From: Chloroflexota bacterium
Lineage (GTDB): Bacteria; Chloroflexota; Dehalococcoidia; Lucifugimonadales; Lucifugimonadaceae
Length of the DNA: 10,159 nt
Assembly (NCBI GenBank): GCA_013911545.1
Contig: JACETA010000028.1
Location: 1 to 10,159, forward strand
Direction of reading: 5' to 3'
Of this stretch, positions 1 through 7,061 are shown piece by piece (position 1 is the stretch's first letter; each line of letters opens with the position of its first letter). The notes beneath the pieces are model-generated. The model worked only from the letters and a program-made list of their open reading frames with translations. It searched no databases and had not been told where the DNA came from. Both the position numbers and the translations under genes were made by a program.

Positions 1-4
1 ATAA

Positions 5-21
5 TACACAGATAAAGTGTA
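5..21. promoter_or_regulatory. Short perfect inverted repeat upstream of the exporter operon
   Basis: TACAC at 5-9 and GTGTA at 17-21 form a perfect 5-base inverted repeat with a 7-base spacer, about 75 bases before the likely adaptor start. The 17-base dyad has the size of a typical operator for a dimeric repressor. It could also be a weak hairpin from an upstream gene that is not in view, but only four T's follow it, so a terminator is less likely. Dyads this short arise by chance in AT-rich DNA. Confidence 0.2.
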
Positions 22-48
22 CATTTTAAATCATATGGATGATAAAAT
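18..48 (+). promoter_or_regulatory. Weak candidate sigma-70-like promoter for the exporter operon
   Basis: TAAAAT at 43-48 matches the TATAAT box at five of six positions. TGTACA at 18-23 matches TTGACA at four of six, but the 19-base spacer is longer than the usual 17. Transcription would begin near 55 and leave an untranslated leader of about 40 bases before the start at 96. In DNA this rich in A and T such boxes are common, so this is only the best candidate in the short upstream stretch. It overlaps the right arm of the inverted repeat at 5-21. Confidence 0.15.
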
Positions 49-80
49 ACTATATGTATTGTATTGAATTTATCCTAATT

Positions 81-84
81 GGAG
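81..84 (+). promoter_or_regulatory. Ribosome binding site that favours the adaptor start at 96
   Basis: GGAG lies 11 bases before the ATG at 96. The in-frame ATG codons further upstream, at 39 and 54, have no comparable purine-rich element in front. The 19 residues they would add contain a cysteine and do not resemble an adaptor N-terminus. The protein from 96 begins with a basic, hydrophilic stretch followed by one membrane helix, as expected for an anchored adaptor. The spacing is somewhat long, so the call is moderate. Confidence 0.5.
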
Positions 85-95
85 TATTGAAAAAA

Positions 96-2192
96 ATGGC
101 AAAAAAACAAAATATAAATCAAATCGAGCAAATACTTAATGCAAAAAAAAGAAAGTTGCCAGTATTACCTTTGGTATTCTTATCATTTTTTATAGCAATA
201 ATTGCAATGTTATATTTTGACATATTTAATCTGTTTGGTGACGAAATTAAAGAGGTGCAATATAAAAATGAATATGTGGTTGTTGAGAAAGCAAATATGG
301 CAACTACTCTTACATCTTCTGGTACAGCCAAAGAAGGGTCGCTTTCAAATTTATATTCAAATTCTTCATCTGAAGTTACAAGTGTAAATTTCGATGTTGG
401 TGATGATGTAAAGAAAGGGGATGTAATAATTTCCTTCGATGACGAGGCTGCTATAAGAAATCTTGAAATTGCAAAATCAAATCTTGCGCAAGTTAATTAT
501 ACTCTAGAAGAATTAGAAAATAGCCCTTCTGAACTAGATAAATTATCTGCAAGCCAAACTGTAAAAAGTTCTGAACAGCAAGTTGAAATTTCAAAACAAC
601 AACTTCAGAATGCTAAAATTAATCTTGAAAATTTGCTCAACCCTCTTGATTCAGCACTTAATTCGGCTACTGCAAATTTAGTTTCTGCCCAATCAGCAGT
701 TGTGAATGCTAAAAACGCTATTGATAATGCATACGTTGAATTACTAGATTCTCAAAAAACATATTGCGAAACCCGCTTAACTGATGCTCAATTTGAAGAT
801 CAAAAAGCTCCTGTTTGTTCTTCTGATGCGTTACCGATAAGTGAATCAAACCTCTCAAGGTTATTAGATGATATTAAATCTGAAAATGATCCAACTGCAA
901 TTAGAGTTACTGCAACAAAGTCATTATTATTAGCAAATTCCAACTATACGAATTCATTAAAGACATTAGAAAATACTGAAAGTAGCTTAAAAACGTCCCA
1001 AGCAAATTTAACTGCGATAACTTCTCCTTCTAAAAATGATATTGATCAGGCAGAGACAGCTATACTTGTTGCTGAATCTTCTTTGTCAGCTTCTCAAATT
1101 TCACTTGAATCTGCTCTTCAAAACCAAAAAGACATTCTGAATGGTTCGTCAGAATATCAAATTAATAGACAGATAGAAATTGTATATTCAGCTGAATTAT
1201 CAGTTCAAGAGAACCAAAAAATTGTAGATTCACTTCAAGTTAAATCTCCTAGAGATGGGATTGTTGGTCAGATAAATGTTTCATTGGGAGATAAAGTAGG
1301 TGCTGGAACATTATTAGGTATTGTTAGTGATATAACATCAATATCAGTAGATTTGTCGATTTCGGAATCTGATCTTGATGGCATCAAAGAAGGTTTAGTT
1401 GGGCTAGCAATTTTTGATTCCATTCCTGACCAGCCATATATTGTTAGAGTTACAAATTTAAGTATGATTCCTAATATTAACCAAGGTATCGTTTCCTATC
1501 CTGTAAAAGCAGATATTTTAACTACTAGAGAAATTGCTTCTGCATTGCCTGTATTAGCAAAATATGCTTCAGGCATTTCTGGAGCATCATCGCTTTCTAG
1601 TTTTTTACCTTCAAGTTCCAATTTGCCATCAAGCGGATCTGGTATACGTCCTCAAATTGACCCTTCAAATGTAGATATAGAATGCTTGAGAGATAAATTT
1701 GGTGATGATTTTGAATTAAATGATTTCTCTCCAGAAATGATTCAAAAAATTGGAAGTTCCGGATGTTTAGATGACTCTTTGATGGATAGAGTTGCAAGTC
1801 CAGGGGCAATATTTGACCTAATAGAACAATTTTCGCCTAGCAAACTACCTGTTGCTGGTATGGGAGGTAACGTAATTTTATTAAAAGACCTTAAAGAGGA
1901 TTTAATACTTATTCCTTCAAAAGCTATTAAGAGAAAGGGTAGAGATGCATATGTAATTAAATCTGTAGGTGATATTGAAGAAGAAGTTTTAGTTAAATTA
2001 GGTGAAACTGATGGAGAAAGAACTTCAATTATTGACGGGCTAAATGAAGGTGATGTGGTTATTATGAAATTCGAGGTAAATGAAAAAGAAAGTATTATGG
2101 GTAATTTTAGAGAAGGTGAAAAACCTGCAACCCAAGGACCTCCAAGCCCACCAAAAAGTTCAGGCTTTAGAAATAATGCTGGTGACCAATGA
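96..2192 (+). CDS. Very large HlyD/MacA-like membrane-fusion adaptor protein
   Basis: Likely the extracytoplasmic adaptor of the ABC exporter encoded just downstream. From the ATG at 96 it has 698 residues; MacA-type adaptors are usually about 370-400. The order is: basic N-terminus; one membrane helix (about 21-41); first lipoyl half-motif with GDDVKKGDVI (about 102-111); long Ala/Ser/Gln/Leu coiled-coil region (about 115-380) with turns at Pro144, Pro183 and Pro311; second lipoyl half starting VKSPRDGIVG (about 381); beta-barrel; insertion of about 108 residues (476-583), partly Ser/Pro-rich; then the usual C-terminal part with LPVAGMGGNV, LILIPSKAI and a final beta domain; and a Pro-rich tail. 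The only cysteines are 224, 241, 530 and 557, which suggests two local disulfides outside the cytoplasm. The stop overlaps the ATPase start by ATGA. The adaptor class is secure. The substrate is unknown, and I see no outer-membrane partner gene in the window. Confidence 0.88.
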   Translation: MAKKQNINQIEQILNAKKRKLPVLPLVFLSFFIAIIAMLYFDIFNLFGDEIKEVQYKNEYVVVEKANMATTLTSSGTAKEGSLSNLYSNSSSEVTSVNFDVGDDVKKGDVIISFDDEAAIRNLEIAKSNLAQVNYTLEELENSPSELDKLSASQTVKSSEQQVEISKQQLQNAKINLENLLNPLDSALNSATANLVSAQSAVVNAKNAIDNAYVELLDSQKTYCETRLTDAQFEDQKAPVCSSDALPISESNLSRLLDDIKSENDPTAIRVTATKSLLLANSNYTNSLKTLENTESSLKTSQANLTAITSPSKNDIDQAETAILVAESSLSASQISLESALQNQKDILNGSSEYQINRQIEIVYSAELSVQENQKIVDSLQVKSPRDGIVGQINVSLGDKVGAGTLLGIVSDITSISVDLSISESDLDGIKEGLVGLAIFDSIPDQPYIVRVTNLSMIPNINQGIVSYPVKADILTTREIASALPVLAKYASGISGASSLSSFLPSSSNLPSSGSGIRPQIDPSNVDIECLRDKFGDDFELNDFSPEMIQKIGSSGCLDDSLMDRVASPGAIFDLIEQFSPSKLPVAGMGGNVILLKDLKEDLILIPSKAIKRKGRDAYVIKSVGDIEEEVLVKLGETDGERTSIIDGLNEGDVVIMKFEVNEKESIMGNFREGEKPATQGPPSPPKSSGFRNNAGDQ

Positions 2193-2863
2193 TTCAGCTT
2201 AAATCTGTAAATAAGATATATGAAACAGAAGCTGAAAAAGTTCACGCCTTAAAATCTATAAATTTAGAAATAAAAAAAGGTGAATTTATTTCTATAATGG
2301 GTCAGTCAGGTTCAGGTAAAACAACATTAATGAATATACTTGGGTGCCTTGATAACCCAACTTCTGGAGAATATGAGATTTTCGATAACGATATCTCTAA
2401 ATTAAACGACGATCAAAGATCTATATTGCGTGGAAAATTATTTGGGTTTGTATTTCAAAGCTACAATCTTTTACCTAGATTAAGCGCCGTTGAGCAAGTT
2501 GAGTTGCCTTTAATTTACCAAAACGTTAGCGATAGAAAACAAAAAGCTCTTAAAGCTCTTGATATGGTTGGTTTAATTGATAGGGTTGAATTCAAGCCAA
2601 GCCAATTAAGTGGAGGTCAGCAACAAAGAGTTTCAATAGCAAGGTCATTGGTTGTAGAGCCTCAGGTTGTTCTAGCTGATGAGCCGACAGGCGCATTAGA
2701 TATTGCGACAGGCACAGAAGTTATGAATACATTAAAAAATCTTGTAAGAAAAGAACAAATAACCGTGATAATTGTTACCCATGAATCTGATGTTGCTGCT
2801 TTTACTGATAGAACAATATCAATAAGTGACGGGAAAATAATTAAGGACAAAAAAAATAAATGA
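2189..2863 (+). CDS. MacB/LolD-type ABC transporter ATP-binding protein
   Basis: Cytoplasmic ATPase subunit that powers the MacB-like permease encoded next. At 224 residues it has the normal length for a stand-alone ATPase of this family, in contrast to proteobacterial MacB, where ATPase and permease are fused. Visible motifs: Walker A GQSGSGKTT at 38-46, signature LSGGQQQR starting at Leu140, Walker B ending in Asp164-Glu165 followed by PTGALD, and the H-loop histidine at 198. The Q-loop region reads FGFVFQSYNLLPRLSA, typical of the MacB/LolD group. The start overlaps the adaptor stop (ATGA) and the stop overlaps the permease start (ATGA), so translational coupling is likely. A weak GGTGA lies only 3 bases before the start. 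The family call is secure; the symbols macB and lolD are withheld because the substrate is unknown. Confidence 0.95.
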   Translation: MIQLKSVNKIYETEAEKVHALKSINLEIKKGEFISIMGQSGSGKTTLMNILGCLDNPTSGEYEIFDNDISKLNDDQRSILRGKLFGFVFQSYNLLPRLSAVEQVELPLIYQNVSDRKQKALKALDMVGLIDRVEFKPSQLSGGQQQRVSIARSLVVEPQVVLADEPTGALDIATGTEVMNTLKNLVRKEQITVIIVTHESDVAAFTDRTISISDGKIIKDKKNK

Positions 2864-4119
2864 ACATTCTAGATCTAATTTTTATGTCTTTTAGGGCCAT
2901 CCTTTCCAATACCCTCAGAAGCTTGTTAACAACTTTAGGGATTATTATTGGGGTAAGTTCCGTAATAATTTTGATGTCTATCGGGCAAGGTGCTGTAAAA
3001 GGTGTGATTGATGAATTAAGTGCATTAGGTACAAATCTAATCTTCATTGAACCTGGCTCTTCTGAAGAAGATGGTCAAAGGGGTGCGGCAGGAACGGCTA
3101 TCACATTAACAAGGGAAGATGGTGAAGCAATACTTGATTCAAATATTAAAGGAATTGAGAGACTTACTTCAATGATTGACTTTACTGCCCAAGCTATAAC
3201 CTCTTCTAATAATGTCGGAGTTCAAGTTGTTGGTACAGAATATACATATTCTGAAATTAGACTTTTAGATTTGGAAGAAGGAAGATTTATTGATTTTGAT
3301 GATGTTGATAAAAAATCTTTAAATATTGTTTTAGGAAATAGTATTTCTAAACAATTATTTCCTGATGAATCTTCAATTGGTAAAAATGTAAGAATTTCTA
3401 TAGCTGGAGGAAGAATATTATTTAATTTTAGAGTGATTGGCGTTTTATCCGAAAAAGGTGCAGGGGTAGGAGTTGATGAAGATAATGCAGTATTTATACC
3501 AGTATCTACACTTCAAGCAAGAATAAGCTTTATTAAAAATCCTACTGGTGAGACAAACGTTAATAATATTATTATTCAAACTTCAGATGGTGCCGATGAA
3601 TCTGTAATCAAAGACGAAATATCAAATGTGTTACTAGCTAGACATAATGTGTCTAATCCTGATTTTATAGTTGAAAGTCAAAAGGATCTTATTGGAGCAG
3701 CATCTGATATTGCCAATATACTATCTTTACTTCTTGGAGGAATAGCTGGAATATCATTAGCTGTTGGAGGGATTGGGGTAATGAATATTATGCTTGTTTC
3801 TGTAACTGAAAGAACAAGAGAAATTGGCATAAGAAGGGCAGTTGGTGCAACAAAAGGGGACATTATTAAGCAATTTGTTTGGGAAGCTTTAACTCTGAGT
3901 TCGTTAGGTGGAATAATAGGAATTATAATTGGGTCTGCAATATCTGTTGCTCTTGACGGGCAAATTCAATTTGATGATTTTACAGTAAGAACTGTTATTC
4001 AGCCATGGAGTATTGTAATTGCCTTTGCTGTTTCTTTTGCTATAGGTTTGATAAGTGGTGTTTATCCTGCTTATAGAGCATCAAAACTAGATCCAATACT
4101 TGCACTTAGAAACGAATAG
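2860..4119 (+). CDS. MacB/FtsX-family ABC transporter permease
   Basis: Membrane subunit of the three-gene exporter, 419 residues, with the four-helix MacB layout. TM1 is at about 22-41 (LGIIIGVSSVIILMSIGQG). A large extracytoplasmic domain of about 240 residues follows and includes a conserved-looking GTNLIFIEPG segment. Three C-terminal helices lie at about 283-310, 346-372 and 381-405. The cytoplasmic loop after TM2 carries TERTREIGIRRAVGAT (from 316), the family hallmark that couples to the ATPase. The protein ends in YRASKLDPILALRNE, a typical MacB ending. The start overlaps the ATPase stop by ATGA, and AAGGA lies 12 bases upstream. This subfamily acts as a mechanotransmission exporter, moving peptides, antibiotics or lipoproteins from the outer face of the membrane. 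Which of these applies here cannot be told. Its stop directly abuts the stop of the opposing permease gene. Confidence 0.94.
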   Translation: MNILDLIFMSFRAILSNTLRSLLTTLGIIIGVSSVIILMSIGQGAVKGVIDELSALGTNLIFIEPGSSEEDGQRGAAGTAITLTREDGEAILDSNIKGIERLTSMIDFTAQAITSSNNVGVQVVGTEYTYSEIRLLDLEEGRFIDFDDVDKKSLNIVLGNSISKQLFPDESSIGKNVRISIAGGRILFNFRVIGVLSEKGAGVGVDEDNAVFIPVSTLQARISFIKNPTGETNVNNIIIQTSDGADESVIKDEISNVLLARHNVSNPDFIVESQKDLIGAASDIANILSLLLGGIAGISLAVGGIGVMNIMLVSVTERTREIGIRRAVGATKGDIIKQFVWEALTLSSLGGIIGIIIGSAISVALDGQIQFDDFTVRTVIQPWSIVIAFAVSFAIGLISGVYPAYRASKLDPILALRNE

Positions 4120-4917
4120 TCATAAAAGATTTCTTTTTCTAAATTGCAATATTGAAAAAATAAAAAATATTAAAGTCACAATTACAAATGGCAACCAATG
4201 CCAACTATGAATTCCTAATTTTAATGGATCGCCACTTTTATAGTAATAGAACAGTGAAAAGTATTTAGTAAAATCTAATGAATCTACTAGAGGGGCAATA
4301 TTTGCAATAAGATAGGATATTAATGCAAATCCTCCTGCAATAGCAATTGCATTTGTTGAATTACCATTTAAAGTTCCAAAGTACACAGAAATCATTCCAA
4401 ATGAAATCCCCATAAGAAAAAGATTTAAGCAAATAGCAAATAAACCTTCAGCAGAAATATTCTCGGAAAATAGTTTGCACATTATAAAATAAGAGACCCA
4501 ATGAACCGCTGATATAAAGAAAGTTTTTGAAATCATTGATAAAATTTTTTGGGTTATAAAACTTTCTCTTGTTATTGGGGTTGATAGTATTATATCTAAG
4601 CTCTTGACACTTTCTTCATTGGCAGTAGATTTTCCGCCTGAATTCACTGCTACAGATATCGCAAATATTGGGGCCATAATTGTGAAAATTTGAGCATTTA
4701 AAAAACCTTCTATACTGCCAAAATCAATTCCAGATTCACCTGCAATAAATTGTGTAAGAGCCTTAGGGAAGCTATCAAGAACTGTTTGAAATGCGTTTAG
4801 CTCAATTGAAGATAATACAAATATTATATATAAAGCTAATAAAGAAATTCCTATGATCCAATAAATTGCTGCTTTCCTGAAGTCCCAAAGTGATTTAAGA
4901 AAAATACTACTTAACAT
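4120..4917 (-). CDS. ABC-2 type transporter permease
   Basis: Membrane subunit paired with the ATPase encoded immediately upstream. It has 265 residues and about six membrane helices: about 17-36, 73-92, 125-150, 158-180, 186-208 and 236-258. After the second helix comes NEESVKSLDIILSTPITR (from about residue 100). This matches the EE-x-x-x-LD-x-x-LS-x-P-x-x-R pattern of ABC-2/NosY-BcrB-like permeases that export drugs, bacteriocins or other small molecules. It starts 11 bases inside the ATPase gene and has a good Shine-Dalgarno, AAGGA (4924-4928 on this strand), 6 bases before the ATG. It is the last gene of the minus-strand run; no following gene is possible because its stop abuts that of the convergent operon. 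The substrate is unknown. Confidence 0.9.
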   Translation of the reverse strand: MLSSIFLKSLWDFRKAAIYWIIGISLLALYIIFVLSSIELNAFQTVLDSFPKALTQFIAGESGIDFGSIEGFLNAQIFTIMAPIFAISVAVNSGGKSTANEESVKSLDIILSTPITRESFITQKILSMISKTFFISAVHWVSYFIMCKLFSENISAEGLFAICLNLFLMGISFGMISVYFGTLNGNSTNAIAIAGGFALISYLIANIAPLVDSLDFTKYFSLFYYYKSGDPLKLGIHSWHWLPFVIVTLIFFIFSILQFRKRNLL

Positions 4918-5812
4918 TTTTCTTCCTTTTTTTATAAAATGAAAGAAATATTTCTTCTAGATCAGGCTCTATGGTTTTGAAAGACATCACTTTGTTCTCA
5001 GCAATTTTTTTAATAAATTTATTAACATCTCCTTCAACATCAAATATATATTTTTCACCTGATTGAATTATATTTTTTACTCCAACAGATTTTCCAAAAC
5101 TTCTTATTTTTATTTCATTTTTAAATATAATTTCAAATCTGTTCACAGCCATAGATTTTAATTTTGCCATTGTGTTTTCGGTAACAATTCTTCCATCTTT
5201 AATTATTGCGATTCTGTCGCACAACATTTCTACTTCAGGCAAAACGTGAGATGATATGAAAATTGTTTTACCTTTTTCTTTATATTCAAGAATCAGTTCA
5301 TCAAAAACCTGTTGTTTTAGTGGGTCAAGACCACTTGTAGGCTCATCTAAAATAAGTATTTCTGGGTTATGACAAAATGCTTGAATAATACCAATTTTTT
5401 GTTTATTTCCTTTTGATAAATTTTTTGCTTTTTTACTTAAATCAAGATCAAATTTTTTAGATAATTCTTTTGCATATTTTTCATTTTCAGGCATGCCCCT
5501 AAGGTAGAGCATGTGTTTCAAAAATTCAGAACCTGTCATATTTTCATATGTTGTAAACTCGCCAGGCAAATACCCAATTAATGACCGAATTTTTAAGTAA
5601 TCTAATTTAGAATCCAGCCCATTAATCGTTATGTTTCCACTTGAAGGAAATATGAAATTAAGCATGCTCCTCATTGTGGTACTTTTTCCTGCTCCGTTTG
5701 GGCCAATCAGACCAAATACTTCACCTTCGTTTACCTTAAAGGATACATTTGAAACAGCTTTAAAGGAGCCATAAAATTTAGTCAATTTATTTACTGATAT
5801 TTTTTCGGACAT
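4907..5812 (-). CDS. DrrA/CcmA-type ABC transporter ATP-binding protein
   Basis: ATPase for the ABC-2 permease encoded downstream with an 11-base overlap; together they form an exporter half-pair that would act as a dimer of each. It has 301 residues: an ATPase domain (about 1-220) and a C-terminal accessory domain (about 220-300) like that of drug and bacteriocin exporters of this class. Motifs: Walker A GPNGAGKST at 37-45, signature LSKGNKQK at 132-139, Walker B ending in Asp156-Glu157 with PTSGLDP, and the H-loop histidine at 189. At the Q-loop the segment reads IGYLPGEFTTYENMTG, so glycine (84) and then glutamate sit where glutamine is usual. Such variation is known in DrrA-like ATPases. 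The gene follows the MFS gene after a 9-base gap with only a weak AAGAA-type ribosome site. The substrate cannot be deduced. Confidence 0.93.
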   Translation of the reverse strand: MSEKISVNKLTKFYGSFKAVSNVSFKVNEGEVFGLIGPNGAGKSTTMRSMLNFIFPSSGNITINGLDSKLDYLKIRSLIGYLPGEFTTYENMTGSEFLKHMLYLRGMPENEKYAKELSKKFDLDLSKKAKNLSKGNKQKIGIIQAFCHNPEILILDEPTSGLDPLKQQVFDELILEYKEKGKTIFISSHVLPEVEMLCDRIAIIKDGRIVTENTMAKLKSMAVNRFEIIFKNEIKIRSFGKSVGVKNIIQSGEKYIFDVEGDVNKFIKKIAENKVMSFKTIEPDLEEIFLSFYKKRKKNVK

Positions 5813-5821
5813 TTTCTTATT

Positions 5822-7054
5822 TTATACTTCTAACTTATAAGTTCCAACACCCTTAAAAGCTTTCCATATTATGATTACAACAATGCACGAGATTACTCCT
5901 CCAACAAATAAAGCGTTTCTTGTGCCAATTAATTCTGAAGTAACGCCAATTTCAAAGTGCCCAATATTATTTGCGGTCATAGCCGCCACAGAATGCAAGC
6001 TTACAGCTCTCCCTCTTAAGTGGTCAGGAGATGTTAGCTGTACTATTGCTTGCCTGACAGTCATGCCAATTGCGTCAGTTGCTCCTAATAGAGTAATAAC
6101 TAGTGCTCCAAAAAATAAAGAAGTTGATAAACCAAAAAAAATTAAAAGGATCCCATAAATCATTGTAGCGCCTAAGACAAGCAAGCCTTTGGATTTTACT
6201 TTGGACAGAAAAACAACTAAGAAAGATCCTGCTATTGCACCAATAGAATTAAATGCTGTAAGAATTGATACTACAGCTGCTCCACCTTTAAAAAGCCTAT
6301 CGGCAATTAAAGGCATTATCTGCCTATAAAAACTAACAACAGTAACTCCAATATCTAGCAGGTAAAGCCCAGGTAGTATTGGATGCTTTCTTACATATAT
6401 GAAACCTTCAATTATATTTTTTAATGGGCTCATTTTATTTTTATTTTTAATATAGTTATCATTTTTTATTAGTATGCCTGTTATGACAGAAATAAGCGCA
6501 GCAATACTTCCAATTAATAATGGATATGATGCCCCAACAGATACTGTTAATATCCCAAAAAGAATTGGGGCTAAAACACTTCCTATTTGCATTGTTGCAG
6601 TATTAGCAGCAACAGCATTTATAAGTAAATTTTTAGGCACAAGATTTGCAGTTAATGCAGATCTTGCTGGACCGCCAATTGTAGAATTAATTGATAATAA
6701 TGCTGTTGCAATATAAATATGCCATTCATTTAGCACCTCTATAAAAGATAGGTAAAAAAGTAAGAAAATAATTATTGTTCCTATTGACTGGGTTATTACT
6801 ATTATTGTTGTCCTTTTAAAAAAATCTGCAAGAACGCCACCATAAAGAATTGATGGTAACTGAAAAAATAGTTGAATAATACCTAGCATTCCTAAACTTA
6901 AACCAGATCCAGTTATTTCATAAAGAATAAAACCAGTAGCAATTATCCTCAATTGCATTGATAACATTGTTGTTAAACCAGAAAGCCATAAAAGAAAATA
7001 ATCTCTTATTAAAAAAATTTTCCAGAAATTATTATTTGAAATATTTAAATTCAT
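5822..7054 (-). CDS. MFS transporter, EntS-like (MFS_3) exporter family
   Basis: Twelve-helix major facilitator protein of 410 residues, a normal length. The N-terminal half carries RDYFLLWLSGLTTMLSMQL in the first helix and GGVLADFFKRT (72-82), a form of MFS motif A between helices 2 and 3. After helix 4 comes GGPARSALTANLVP (127-140) with the following NAVAANTATMQIGSVLAPILFG segment. These are characteristic of the enterobactin-exporter-like MFS_3 group, whose members are mostly exporters of siderophores, drugs or other small molecules. A basic loop rich in Lys and Asn (about residues 195-210) separates the two halves. The gene sits 7 bases after the sugar-phosphate mutase stop and has no visible Shine-Dalgarno, so it probably relies on reinitiation from the upstream gene. 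No siderophore gene is in the window, so the substrate remains open. Confidence 0.9.
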   Translation of the reverse strand: MNLNISNNNFWKIFLIRDYFLLWLSGLTTMLSMQLRIIATGFILYEITGSGLSLGMLGIIQLFFQLPSILYGGVLADFFKRTTIIVITQSIGTIIIFLLFYLSFIEVLNEWHIYIATALLSINSTIGGPARSALTANLVPKNLLINAVAANTATMQIGSVLAPILFGILTVSVGASYPLLIGSIAALISVITGILIKNDNYIKNKNKMSPLKNIIEGFIYVRKHPILPGLYLLDIGVTVVSFYRQIMPLIADRLFKGGAAVVSILTAFNSIGAIAGSFLVVFLSKVKSKGLLVLGATMIYGILLIFFGLSTSLFFGALVITLLGATDAIGMTVRQAIVQLTSPDHLRGRAVSLHSVAAMTANNIGHFEIGVTSELIGTRNALFVGGVISCIVVIIIWKAFKGVGTYKLEV

Positions 7055-7061
7055 TAGAATA

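Noticed and set aside
39..95. A longer adaptor start at the ATG at 39, adding 19 residues.
   Set aside because: There is no ribosome site before it, and the added residues do not look like an adaptor N-terminus. The ATG at 96 has GGAG ahead and gives a sensible anchored protein.
1742..2245. A 167-codon open frame on the minus strand, opposite the 3' end of the adaptor gene.
   Set aside because: The translation is rich in Ser, Pro, Ile and Phe, as expected for the antisense of this AT-rich gene. It shows no recognisable motif and is fully explained by the adaptor and ATPase genes opposite.
4124..4138. A small hairpin (AAAAG-ATTT-CTTTT) right after the convergent stop codons, considered as a terminator.
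   Set aside because: The stem is five base pairs with a single G-C pair and no proper T-run follows. It lies within the minus-strand gene, so it is too weak to support.
4120..5812. The ABC-2 pair as a bacteriocin immunity or lantibiotic self-resistance exporter with a nearby peptide gene.
   Set aside because: The motifs only support a general DrrA/BcrA-like exporter. There is no small peptide gene, modification enzyme or two-component system in the window and no space between genes to hide one.
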